64,000 bases of DNA from an uncultured Maricaulis sp. (lineage in GTDB: Bacteria > Pseudomonadota > Alphaproteobacteria > Caulobacterales > Maricaulaceae), in assembly GCF_947259345.1 (NCBI RefSeq), contig NZ_CAMYLS010000029.1, forward strand, positions 27,993 to 91,992. Direction: 5' to 3'. Shown in pieces: positions 36,612 to 43,977 of the stretch (the first letter of the stretch is position 1; each line of letters starts with the position of its first letter). The position numbers and the translations under genes were made by a program. The notes under the pieces were generated by a model that saw only the letters and a list, made by a program, of their open reading frames with translations, made no database searches and was not told the DNA's origin.

Positions 36612-37115
36612 ATGGACCTGCTGTCAGACGAATTTTCACCGACTGTGACCGACCCGCTCGACGCGGTCGAACAGGCGGTGATCGCCGAGCAATACCCCTA
36701 TGACCGCGACGAAACCGGTGAGGTGCACCTCACCGCATCCGGGGCCTGGCGCGATCACCAGATCTGGTTCGCCTGGCGGCCGGAACTGGAAGCCCTGCAT
36801 ATTTGCGGCAGCCTTGACCTGAAAGTCCCGGCCAATCGCTTCCGCGATGTCTGCGAACTGGTGGCGCGTCTCAACGAGAAGCTCTGGCTCGGTCATTTCG
36901 ACATCTGGGCCGAGGACGGCTCGATCGTCTACCGTCACGCGATCTCCCTGCCTAATGGCGAGACTGTTTCCCCGTCCCAGGCGGCTGCGATGATCGTGGC
37001 CGCCCGCGATGCCGGCGAGCGTTTCTACCCGGCCTTCCATTTCCTGGTCTGGGGCGGCAAGGGCGTTGAAGAGGCGGTCGCTGCAGCGATGTTCGAAACT
37101 GCGGGCGAGGCCTGA
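36612..37115 (+). CDS. YbjN domain-containing protein
   Basis: About 167 residues from ATG 36612 (MDLLSDEFSP). The YbjN fold is seen in IWFAWRPELEALHICGSLDL, RFRDVCELVARLNEKLWLGH and DIWAEDGSIVYRHAISLP. YbjN-like proteins resemble type III secretion chaperones and have regulatory roles in enterobacteria; a chaperone role is inferred. It precedes proC by eight bases, a frequent alphaproteobacterial pair. Confidence 0.85.
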   Translation: MDLLSDEFSPTVTDPLDAVEQAVIAEQYPYDRDETGEVHLTASGAWRDHQIWFAWRPELEALHICGSLDLKVPANRFRDVCELVARLNEKLWLGHFDIWAEDGSIVYRHAISLPNGETVSPSQAAAMIVAARDAGERFYPAFHFLVWGGKGVEEAVAAAMFETAGEA

Positions 37116-37123
37116 CAGCGAAG

Positions 37124-37966
37124 ATGGAAACGGCACATCGGATTGCTCTGATCGGTGGTGGCAATATGGGCGGCGCGCTGGCGTCCGGCTGGCTGCGCAC
37201 CAAACGTGGCCCTGTCACGGCGCAGGAGCTGCTCATCATCGACCCGCATCCCGGTGATGCGGTTCAGGACCTTGCGGCCAATGGCGGCGTTACCGTCCTG
37301 CCCGAACTGACCGCGAAGGCGGCCGCCGGTCTGGAACTCGTCGTGTTCGCGCTCAAGCCGCAGGCCTTCGAACCCGCCGCCGCCGCCATCGCCAGCCTGT
37401 TGCCGGCCGATGCCGGCGTGATCTCGGTCATGGCCGGCGTCACCCTCAACCGCATGAGCATGGCCCTGGGCGACCGGGCCCTGATCCGCGCCATGCCCAA
37501 CACGGCTGCGGCGGTTGGCGCCGGCATGGCGGTCTGTGTGGCCAATGATGCCGGCGAAGCGCTGGAGAAATCCGTCACCCGCCTGCTCAAGGGTGCCGGC
37601 ACGGTCGAATGGGTCGGCGATGAGCGCATGATCGGGGCCGTGACCGCGGTCTCCGGATCCGGCCCCGCCTATGTCTTCCTGCTCGCCGAAGCCCTTGCCG
37701 GTGCCGCTTTCGCCGAAGGCCTGCCGCGCGATCTCGCCGACAAGCTGGCCCGCGAAACCATTGTCGGGGCGGGCGCCTTGCTGGCCAAGTCCGGCAAGAC
37801 GCCCCAGGAACTCCGCCGCGCGGTCACTTCACCGGGGGGCACGACCCAGGCCGCTGTTGATGTGTTGATGGGCGCAGGCGGCGGACTGCCGGAACTGGTT
37901 CGTCAGGCGGTTGCCGCTGCGGAACGTCGCTCGCGGCAAATGGGCCAGGATCCGGGCAAGCGGTAG
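37124..37966 (+). CDS. proC: Pyrroline-5-carboxylate reductase
   Basis: A 280-residue enzyme: NAD(P)-binding ALIGGGNMGGALASGW, then RAMPNTAAAVGAGM, SGSGPAYVFLLAEALAG and the C-terminal signature TSPGGTTQAAVDVLM. It performs the last step of proline synthesis, reducing pyrroline-5-carboxylate. It follows the YbjN gene by eight bases in the same direction; downstream is a family C repeat. Confidence 0.95.
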   Translation: METAHRIALIGGGNMGGALASGWLRTKRGPVTAQELLIIDPHPGDAVQDLAANGGVTVLPELTAKAAAGLELVVFALKPQAFEPAAAAIASLLPADAGVISVMAGVTLNRMSMALGDRALIRAMPNTAAAVGAGMAVCVANDAGEALEKSVTRLLKGAGTVEWVGDERMIGAVTAVSGSGPAYVFLLAEALAGAAFAEGLPRDLADKLARETIVGAGALLAKSGKTPQELRRAVTSPGGTTQAAVDVLMGAGGGLPELVRQAVAAAERRSRQMGQDPGKR

Positions 37967-37987
37967 GGCTTTCTTCCCCGTCTGCCC

Positions 37988-38049
37988 ATCACCCACATAG
38001 TCTCGCCGCTGCGCGCCGATCGACTTCGCCCATCAAGGGCGAGGGCCTG
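37988..38049 (+). repeat. Family C repeat, partial intergenic copy
   Basis: ATCACCCAC and TCGCCCATCAAGGGCGAGG with a following CCT are shared with the right half of the element inside nadB (63061-63113); the middle differs. It lies in the gap after proC. The self-complementary core CGCCC-ATCAA-GGGCG forms a hairpin. Confidence 0.75.
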
Positions 38050-38118
38050 TTGGCAGGCAATTGATTGAAGGGGAGGTTGCGGGCGGGGCTCGCGCTGGCA
38101 CTGCCAGAGCAGCAAGGC

Positions 38119-38448
38119 TCAGGGCGCCCGATCCAGTCGCGACAGTTTGCCTGGCAGATCTGATCTCGCATGCAGAATGTCGATAATGGTGACGACGCCC
38201 GGATCGCGTACGAAGACGATGAAATGCTGTTCGCATCGCGCAAAGCGAAGGTCTTCTGCGAGGTCGTGGGCCACCAGGCGGCGGCAGCTTTGATCGAAAG
38301 TTTGGTGGCCCGCGACGCGGGAACACGTGTCGATCAGAGCTTGTCGATATCGATCCGCCTGTTCGGGGCCAAAGGTCTGGACGGTCCAACGGGCGATATC
38401 CTGAATGGCGCGCCTTGCCTGGGGAGTGAGGCGCCAGCGGTCTGACAA
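38119..38448 (-). CDS. parE: ParE/RelE-family toxin
   Basis: A 109-residue protein of the ParE type: LTPQARRAIQDIARWTVQTF, a helical YRQALIDTCSRVAG part, then FARCEQHFIVFVRDPG and VTIIDILHARSDLP, the C-terminal beta-sheet with the family's conserved DILH(A/S)R. It is coded just downstream of the ParD-like antitoxin gene with three bases between. ParE toxins usually poison DNA gyrase; that is inferred for this member. Confidence 0.9.
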   Translation of the reverse strand: MSDRWRLTPQARRAIQDIARWTVQTFGPEQADRYRQALIDTCSRVAGHQTFDQSCRRLVAHDLAEDLRFARCEQHFIVFVRDPGVVTIIDILHARSDLPGKLSRLDRAP

Positions 38449-38451
38449 GGC

Positions 38452-38706
38452 TTAATCGCCTTGTGCGGCATTGAAGGCGCGGTTGATCGCGTCCTCACCG
38501 GATTCATCGATGAATTTCCCGGTCCGGTATTCCTCCAGGCCGACTTGAAGTCGCTGCCGGACTTCATCGAGCTCGATTTCCTCTCGCTCCAAAAGCCGCA
38601 ACCCGGCCCGCAGCGCTTCCGAAGCATTCTGATACCGCCCGGACGCAACCAGCTGGTCGATGAGCTCATTTTGCGGATCGGTGAGGACGACGTTTCGCGT
38701 GGCCAT
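38452..38706 (-). CDS. parD: ParD-family antitoxin
   Basis: An 84-residue protein. The N-terminal ribbon-helix-helix is TRNVVLTDPQNELIDQLVAS followed by GRYQNASEALRAGLRLLE, with the toxin-binding tail ending INRAFNAAQGD. AGGAG lies nine bases before the ATG at 38706. It binds the ParE toxin and represses its own promoter, presumably at the palindrome 16-34 bases upstream of the start. Confidence 0.9.
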   Translation of the reverse strand: MATRNVVLTDPQNELIDQLVASGRYQNASEALRAGLRLLEREEIELDEVRQRLQVGLEEYRTGKFIDESGEDAINRAFNAAQGD

Positions 38707-38721
38707 GACAAAACTCCTAGC

Positions 38722-38740
38722 ATTGGCAATATATGCCAAT
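38722..38740. promoter_or_regulatory. Likely ParD operator
   Basis: A perfect 7-bp inverted repeat ATTGGCA (38722-38728) and TGCCAAT (38734-38740) with an AT-only spacer ATATA, lying just upstream of the parD start. ParD and other ribbon-helix-helix antitoxins autorepress at such palindromes; binding is inferred. Confidence 0.7.
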
Positions 38741-38762
38741 ATGGAATGGCGAGCAAGCTCGC

Positions 38763-38806
38763 CCCCCTATCTTGGCAAGCTGATCACCGCCATCAGCCCA
38801 TCCAGC
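38763..38806. repeat. Direct repeat: copy of the histidine-kinase 3-prime end
   Basis: These 44 bases match 39709-39752 at 40 positions. On the minus strand they encode GLMAVISLPR and a stop, the same ten residues that end the kinase at 39713. Upstream of them there is no intact kinase reading frame here, so this is a remnant or att-like copy. It bounds the low-GC ClpP-like gene on its left. Confidence 0.85.
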
Positions 38807-38853
38807 CTATGGTTGCTGGCCAGCGTCCGGCACCGGTGTTCGTGCATGGTGCA

Positions 38854-39702
38854 TTAGTTGTCTGCTGACGCCGGTTCCTCCTCGGCCTCCGCACTTGCAG
38901 GTGCGCAGCGCAAATCGCCGCTTCTAGCGTTTCCGAGCACCGCCCATCTTACCCAGGGCTGAGGCGCTCGACGATCAGACCCTTCCGACAAGGCTGCAGA
39001 GGCTGAGACTTGCAAACCTGGCAGACAAGAACGCAGCATCGGGGCTTCGACGACAAGCATGGTCCAGTTGGATGCTTCGAGTTGATCAGTGGTACCGATG
39101 AAATACTGGAGGAATCCGAGCCTTGAGTCGTCGGCGTCGCGATAGAGACGCCACCCTGGCGGGACGGCGAAGCGTTCAGCGAAGGCTTGCTCTTCTGCGA
39201 GTTGTCTTTCCCAGCGCGAGTTGTGTTGAGCGATTGATCGAGCGTAGTTATCCTCCGTGATCTCGCCAGCCAACAGGGCTTGCTCAAGCTCCTGAGCGAA
39301 ACGACTCCGCTCCCGCATCGATGGGTCTGGCGTTCCATGCAATCCTATGACTGCGTGATTACCGAGCTCGAGGCGCCGAGCTGCCGGAATAAAGTAGTTT
39401 GCGCAAGAGGACAGACAACGGTCCCGGATGACAAGCGTGCGTGGCCTGTCGCCTATGCGATGTCCAATACGTCGTCCGGCAAAAGTCTCCCCGCCATCCG
39501 ATGCGACGACAACGGTAGTAATCTCTGGCCTTAGCAACGCATCGGCACAGTCAGCCATCTCCTCGTTGATCCGGCCCGACAATACGACGGTGGAAGCGCC
39601 GAGGAGCTCGCATTGATATGGGGCTTCCAACCGACTTGGCGTGGCCCAAACCACCAAGGACAGACCTGAGGCGATCAATACCAGCATCAACTTGACGCGC
39701 AT
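38854..39702 (-). CDS. Exported ClpP/crotonase-fold-like protein (COG3904-like)
   Basis: A 282-residue protein with a signal peptide (MRVKLMLVLIASGLSLVVWA). The core resembles periplasmic ClpP-like proteins: LSGRINEEMADCADALL, TTVVVASDGGETFAGRRIGH, and RDRCLSSCANYFIPAARR, where a serine of CLSSC may correspond to the nucleophile; HAVIGLHGTP follows. A coiled helix with Q, E, R follows. The gene has visibly lower GC than neighbours (53 and 57% in two 60-base lines I counted). It is bracketed by a 44-base duplication, so acquisition is likely. Confidence 0.75.
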   Translation of the reverse strand: MRVKLMLVLIASGLSLVVWATPSRLEAPYQCELLGASTVVLSGRINEEMADCADALLRPEITTVVVASDGGETFAGRRIGHRIGDRPRTLVIRDRCLSSCANYFIPAARRLELGNHAVIGLHGTPDPSMRERSRFAQELEQALLAGEITEDNYARSIAQHNSRWERQLAEEQAFAERFAVPPGWRLYRDADDSRLGFLQYFIGTTDQLEASNWTMLVVEAPMLRSCLPGLQVSASAALSEGSDRRAPQPWVRWAVLGNARSGDLRCAPASAEAEEEPASADN

Positions 39703-39708
39703 GGGCCA

Positions 39709-39752
39709 CCCCCTATCTCGGCAAGCTGATCACCGCCATCAACCCGCCCAGC
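39709..39752. repeat. Direct repeat: native 3-prime end of the histidine kinase
   Basis: This is the true end of the kinase gene (its stop occupies 39713-39715) plus four bases beyond. A 40/44 match is at 38763-38806. The two copies flank 902 bases that hold the ClpP-like gene. Confidence 0.85.
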
Positions 39753-41029
39753 TCTGACGTCCCAAGCCGGATATCGCCGCCGTGATTGCGCGCCACATCG
39801 CGGGCGAGGGCGAGGCCGAGGCCGACGCCCTTGCGGTTCTGGTTACGGCTTTCATCGAGGCGGTTGAAGGGTTTCAGCGCGTCTTCATATTGCTCTTCCG
39901 GAATGCCCGGCCCGTCATCCTCGACCCGGATTTCCACGCGCGAGCCGGCCGGGCTGACCGTGACAGCCACCACATCCCCGAAGCTCAGCGCATTACCGAT
40001 CAGATTGGCGAGGGCGCGCCGAACTGCGCCCGGCCGGACTTCGGCATCGAGTGGCTCACCGGGCTCGAAGCGGATCTCGCCGCCCTGGCGCCGGGCGTCC
40101 TCGACCGCTTCGCGGGTCAGGGCGACCAGGTCGCAACGGGCGGTCTCCTCTGACGCTTCGCCGCGGGCAAAGTCGAGATACTCGTCCAGCATGGCTTCCA
40201 TCTCGTCGAGATCGCGTCGGGCATCGGCGGTTTCGTCGCTTGGCGGCATCAGGGCCAATTGGAGTTTGAGCCGGGTCAGCGGGGTGCGCAGGTCATGACT
40301 GACTCCGGCCAGAAGGGCGGTGCGCTGTTCAAGATGACGGCGAATGCGGGCCCGCATCTCCAGGAAGGCATGGGCGGCCTGACGGACTTCAGTGGCGCCG
40401 GCCGGGCGGAAATGGGCGACGTCCTGACCACGCCCGAATTGCTCGGCAGCGTCGGCAAGGCGGCGGATCGGCTTGACCTGGTTGCGGATGAAGACGACCG
40501 AAACGGCCGTGAGCAGCGTCGTCGCGCCAATAATCCAGAGCAGGAAGATATGCCCGGTCGTGGCAAAGACCCGGTCGCGCGGCGTGATGAAACGCAGGAC
40601 CCCGCCTTCCACCTCGACGCGGACATCGACATAGCTGGGGTAGCGGGTGGTGTCGAACCAGACCGGATTGTCGAGCTGCTGCGAAAGCGCTTCCCGCAGG
40701 GTGATGTCCAGCGTGCGGAAGAAGGAGGATCGACGCGAGGTCGGGAGCGTGTCATCGGGCCGGAAATCGATCGAAAGGCGGGTTGTGCCCAGCGCCGTCT
40801 CGATATGACGCTGGAAGGCCGGGGTCTCGCCGCCTTCTTCCTCATAGAGCCGTGTCGCCATGGCGATTTCGCCGGCCACGCCTTCCGACAGACGGCTGGT
40901 GACCGTCTCCCAGTGCTCCTCGAAGAAGGACCAGGCCACGGCGACCTGCATCAGAGCCACGGGCAGGACAATGATCAGGAGGGTCCGGCCGAACAGCCCC
41001 TTGGGCATGAAGCGCTTGATCAGGGACAC
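39713..41029 (-). CDS. Sensor histidine kinase, EnvZ-like
   Basis: A 438-residue membrane kinase. Two membrane segments (about 15-33 and 160-181) flank a periplasmic domain of about 125 residues; HAMP follows (RNQVKPIRRLADAAEQFGRG); the phosphorylated histidine is H245 in AGVSHDLRTPLTRLKLQL; ATP binding uses NLIGNALSFGD, EDDGPGIP and GVGLGLALARDVARNHGG. It is paired with the OmpR-like regulator gene six bases upstream. The signal is unknown. The 3-prime end has been duplicated (38763-38806). Confidence 0.93.
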   Translation of the reverse strand: MSLIKRFMPKGLFGRTLLIIVLPVALMQVAVAWSFFEEHWETVTSRLSEGVAGEIAMATRLYEEEGGETPAFQRHIETALGTTRLSIDFRPDDTLPTSRRSSFFRTLDITLREALSQQLDNPVWFDTTRYPSYVDVRVEVEGGVLRFITPRDRVFATTGHIFLLWIIGATTLLTAVSVVFIRNQVKPIRRLADAAEQFGRGQDVAHFRPAGATEVRQAAHAFLEMRARIRRHLEQRTALLAGVSHDLRTPLTRLKLQLALMPPSDETADARRDLDEMEAMLDEYLDFARGEASEETARCDLVALTREAVEDARRQGGEIRFEPGEPLDAEVRPGAVRRALANLIGNALSFGDVVAVTVSPAGSRVEIRVEDDGPGIPEEQYEDALKPFNRLDESRNQNRKGVGLGLALARDVARNHGGDIRLGTSELGGLMAVISLPR

Positions 41030-41035
41030 GCCGGG

Positions 41036-41737
41036 TCAGTCCTCGAAGACCGGGTCGGCGAGGAGGCGATACCCTTCGCCGCGGACCGTCTGCAAGTGGA
41101 GGGGTTCTTTCGGATCGGTCTCCAGCTTGCGCCGCAGACGCGTAACCTGGACATCCACGGCGCGTTCGCCGCCGCCGGTCCGTTCCGACAGGGTGAGGCG
41201 CGAGACGGTCTGCCCGGCCGAGGCCGCCAGCGCGGCCAGCAGCGCCGCTTCGCCACCCGTCAGGCGGACGGCCTCACCGGCCCGGGTCAGGCTTTCGCGC
41301 TGGATGTCAAAGCGCCAATCGCCAAAGCAGACATGCTGGATCGCCGCCTGGGCCGGCTTGGCCCGGCGCAAGATGGCATTGATTCGAAGGACGAGTTCTT
41401 CCGGCTCGAACGGCTTGGGCAGATAGTCATCGGCACCGAGCGAGAGGCCCTTGATCCGGTCCTCGGCATCACCGCGCGCGGTCAGGAGCAGGATGGGTGT
41501 CTCCCCGCGCTCGCGGACAGCCTGGGTCAATTCGAACCCGTCCATACCGGGCATCATCACATCGAGCACCAGAAGGTCGAAGGCGAGCGAGTTGAGGGTG
41601 GACAGGGCCTTGTCGGCATTCGGGGCCGTCGAGACGCGATAGCCGCGTTCCTGCAGGAAGCGCTTGAGCAGGTTGCGGATGCGGTCGTCATCATCGACCA
41701 CGAGGATATGCGGGTCATCACCGGGCGTCTGGGCCAT
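41036..41737 (-). CDS. Response regulator, OmpR/PhoB family
   Basis: A 233-residue two-domain regulator: receiver with acidic pocket VVDDDDRIRN, phospho-acceptor D59 in LLVLDVMMPGMDG, lysine in YLPKPFEPEE; then a winged-helix DNA-binding domain (AVRLTGGEAALLAALAASAG and AVDVQVTRLRRKLETDP, RTVRGEGYRL-like end). First gene of the pair with the EnvZ-like kinase. Alphaproteobacterial relatives are called EnvZ/OmpR-like; target genes unknown. Confidence 0.94.
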   Translation of the reverse strand: MAQTPGDDPHILVVDDDDRIRNLLKRFLQERGYRVSTAPNADKALSTLNSLAFDLLVLDVMMPGMDGFELTQAVRERGETPILLLTARGDAEDRIKGLSLGADDYLPKPFEPEELVLRINAILRRAKPAQAAIQHVCFGDWRFDIQRESLTRAGEAVRLTGGEAALLAALAASAGQTVSRLTLSERTGGGERAVDVQVTRLRRKLETDPKEPLHLQTVRGEGYRLLADPVFED

Positions 41738-41877
41738 GAAGTCCTGCCGAATTGCGAGTTTCGATCATGACGCGTGGGCGGCAGGCGCTCAAGGTGCTTT
41801 ATCGGCACCTGCCAGCAAATGACGCGATGATTCAAGTCGTTCCGCACGCGTCGGCCGGAGAGGGAACCAAACGGTGT

Positions 41878-42438
41878 TCACGACCGGGCGCGTGCCGGTC
41901 GTAGCCCGGCCAAGAGGTAATCAACACAGGACCAGGCGGTCACGGCGATGGCGATCCAGAAGCTGGCATTGGCGACATTGTGGGCGATCGCGGGCGCCAG
42001 CCAGCTGGCCGGGATGAGCGGCGCGCCCAGCAGGGCGATGATGGCAATGCCCTGGACGATGGCCTTGAGCTTGCCCGACAGGCGCGCGCCAACCGCAACG
42101 CCCTTCGATTGCATCATCAATCGCGCATAGCTGACCAGGACATCGCGCCAGGCAAAGACGAGAATCGCCCAGACCGGAATCAGCCCGGCGGCGGCCAGGG
42201 CAGTGAAAGCGCCGATCCGGTAGAGGCTGTCGGCGAGCGGGTCGAATTGTGCGCCGAATTCTGATTGCTGATTGAAGGTCCGCGCGACCCAGCCATCAAG
42301 CAGGTCGGTGATCTCGGCCAGGACCGCGATAGCCAGAGCGGCTGCGAAGCGGGTCGGCCCGTCCAGTGACAGGGCGAGAAAGAGAAGCGGCACCAGGGCG
42401 ATGCGGGACGCAGTCAGCAGGTTTGGCAGGGTCAACAT
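41878..42438 (-). CDS. CDP-alcohol phosphatidyltransferase family protein
   Basis: A 186-residue inner-membrane enzyme with the CDP-alcohol signature D-x2-D-G-x2-A-R-x8-G-x3-D-x3-D, read as DLLDGWVARTFNQQSEFGAQ followed by FDPLADSLYR. The family includes phosphatidylglycerophosphate synthase and CDP-diacylglycerol transferases; which alcohol is used here cannot be told. Its ATG overlaps the stop of the HAD-hydrolase gene upstream (ATGA). Confidence 0.9.
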   Translation of the reverse strand: MLTLPNLLTASRIALVPLLFLALSLDGPTRFAAALAIAVLAEITDLLDGWVARTFNQQSEFGAQFDPLADSLYRIGAFTALAAAGLIPVWAILVFAWRDVLVSYARLMMQSKGVAVGARLSGKLKAIVQGIAIIALLGAPLIPASWLAPAIAHNVANASFWIAIAVTAWSCVDYLLAGLRPARARS

Positions 42439-43229
42439 CAGCGCGGGGCCTTCCTGGCGGCAAGCAGTCGTCCGGCAATCTCGGCAAAGCCCTGCGCTTC
42501 GTCGCCCCTGGCGATCTCGGCCGGGTGGGCGGTCATTTGCGGCAGGAAGCGGCGCACGCCCGCGACCCCGAAACTGATCGGGAAGGCGGCGAACATCGGT
42601 TCGTCATTGGGGGCGTCCCCGATATAGGCGACCTGTTCGGCCAGCCTGTCTGCGGCCAGCCCGAAACGCGCGGTCAGAACGCGACAGGCCGTGGTCTTCT
42701 TGTCGTGATCGCCAAACCAGGCATTGACGTGGATCGAGCTGGTCTTGGCCACCGCACCGCCCTGTTCGAAATGCGCCCGCACGCGCTCGGCATCATCGAG
42801 TGAGGCGCCTGAGACTTCCTCGGCAAAATCCACCGCGACATCGCAGGCACGCCAGTCATTATCGGCCGCCGGAGCGAGATTGTCGGTGAGGGCGAGACTG
42901 CCGTCGGCGAGCGCCGCAAGCTGCTGGCGGCGCGCGTCGGAGCGGTCGCAATACCAGTCACGGGCGATGTGACCATTGGCCTCGCGGGCAAAGCAGAAGG
43001 CGCCATTCTCGCCAATCACCGCATCGACGGGCCACCAGCGCGCGATCAAATCACACCAGCCAGCCGGGCGCCCGGTCACCGCAAGGGTGAGAATACCAGC
43101 CGATTGCAGGAGTTCCATCGCAGCCAGGCTGCTCGCCGGCACGCGGCCATCGCGCGTGACGGTCCCGTCAAGGTCGAACAGAAAGGCCCGGACGCCCGCC
43201 AGGGACGTGTCATTTGCGCTTGGAACCAT
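42438..43229 (-). CDS. HAD-family hydrolase (Cof/type IIB-like)
   Basis: About 263 residues from ATG 43229; an in-frame ATG at 43265 is possible. HAD motif I is FLFDLDGTVTRDG, motif II VTGRP, and motif III/IV YIGDAPNDEPMFAAFPISFG, with a cap between motifs II and III. Substrate is probably a small phosphorylated metabolite, perhaps a sugar phosphate. It is coupled to the CDP-alcohol transferase gene downstream. Confidence 0.85.
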   Translation of the reverse strand: MVPSANDTSLAGVRAFLFDLDGTVTRDGRVPASSLAAMELLQSAGILTLAVTGRPAGWCDLIARWWPVDAVIGENGAFCFAREANGHIARDWYCDRSDARRQQLAALADGSLALTDNLAPAADNDWRACDVAVDFAEEVSGASLDDAERVRAHFEQGGAVAKTSSIHVNAWFGDHDKKTTACRVLTARFGLAADRLAEQVAYIGDAPNDEPMFAAFPISFGVAGVRRFLPQMTAHPAEIARGDEAQGFAEIAGRLLAARKAPR

Positions 43230-43338
43230 GATTGACCCGTTTGACCATCTCGCCCCACTCGCCATCGGTGACGCTGAGTGTGGCTATCTTCTCGTCGCGA
43301 CCGGGGCCAGCGGCAAGTAATTGAACAAATTCCTCAAA
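43210..43338 (-). pseudogene. Possible gene remnant (start-less protein-like frame)
   Basis: A 42-codon frame between stops reads protein-like on the minus strand, for example GRDEKIATLSVTDGEWGEMV and then KRVNHGSKRK before a TGA. It has no ATG, GTG or TTG except an internal methionine. It overlaps the start of the HAD gene by 20 bases. It could be the C-terminal remnant of a decayed gene or simply chance. The rest of the 168-base gap (43230-43397) shows nothing recognisable. Confidence 0.25.
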
Positions 43339-43397
43339 TCACCCGCCCGACGGAGGCCGCCGGTGGATCATACAGCGCTGTGGCGTGGCGAAAAGCC

Positions 43398-43964
43398 TCA
43401 TTCGGCGCGGGCCGGGCCCGGCATGAAGCGATAGAGCTTGAAGGCGGCGGCCAGCCAAAGCCCGATCAGCCAGCCATTCAGGGCCCAATCATGGCCGATC
43501 CATCCCATCGCTGCGGCCAGCAGGGGCAGGCCGGCACCGAGGACAGCAAGGAGCTGGCCGATCAGGGCGATCGGAGCGGCATTGGCAGACAGCCCATCGC
43601 CCGGCCGTGGCCGCAGCAGCGCATCGCCATCGCTCACAAGGATTGCCAGAACGGGGACGACCAGCGTGGCGGGCGTGCCGATGATCAGCAAGTAGAGCAG
43701 GAAAAGGAGATTGGCATGGCCGGCCCGGGCCAGTCGGGCGATCAGGGGGTCACCGCCGAGACGGGCTGCTGCGATCAGGCTGGCAATTACCCAGCTTGCC
43801 GCGCCAAAGGCCGCCAGCGCGCGCGACGTGTCGAGGAAGCCGTCGAACTGGGCCACGCCCTCTGCTGTTGCGGTCCAGCGAAAGGAAAACCAGATCGCCA
43901 CCGGTCCGGTGATCACCAGGATGAGGCGCAAAAGGGCAGCCAGGCTTGAAAGGCGGTTGGACAC
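43398..43964 (-). CDS. Multi-pass membrane protein of unknown function
   Basis: About 188 residues from a GTG at 43964 (GGAG eight bases upstream), placed 13 bases after the uvrC stop. About five membrane segments; soluble loops include GGDPLIARLARAGHANL and SDGDALLRPRPGDG, and the C-terminus is FKLYRFMPGPARAE. No family recognised. A start within uvrC (43997) is a less likely alternative. Probably co-transcribed with uvrC. Confidence 0.62.
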   Translation of the reverse strand: MSNRLSSLAALLRLILVITGPVAIWFSFRWTATAEGVAQFDGFLDTSRALAAFGAASWVIASLIAAARLGGDPLIARLARAGHANLLFLLYLLIIGTPATLVVPVLAILVSDGDALLRPRPGDGLSANAAPIALIGQLLAVLGAGLPLLAAAMGWIGHDWALNGWLIGLWLAAAFKLYRFMPGPARAE

Positions 43965-43977
43965 GAGCGTCGCTCCG

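Noticed and set aside
38119..39752. A full genomic island or prophage around ParDE.
   Set aside because: Only about 1.7 kb is unusual, and there is no integrase, transposase, tRNA or phage gene. A small accessory patch is all that can be supported.
43228..43320. A 30-codon plus-strand frame starting MIDPFDHLAPLAIG.
   Set aside because: It overlaps the HAD start on the other strand and has no Shine-Dalgarno; the minus-strand reading of the same bases looks more protein-like.
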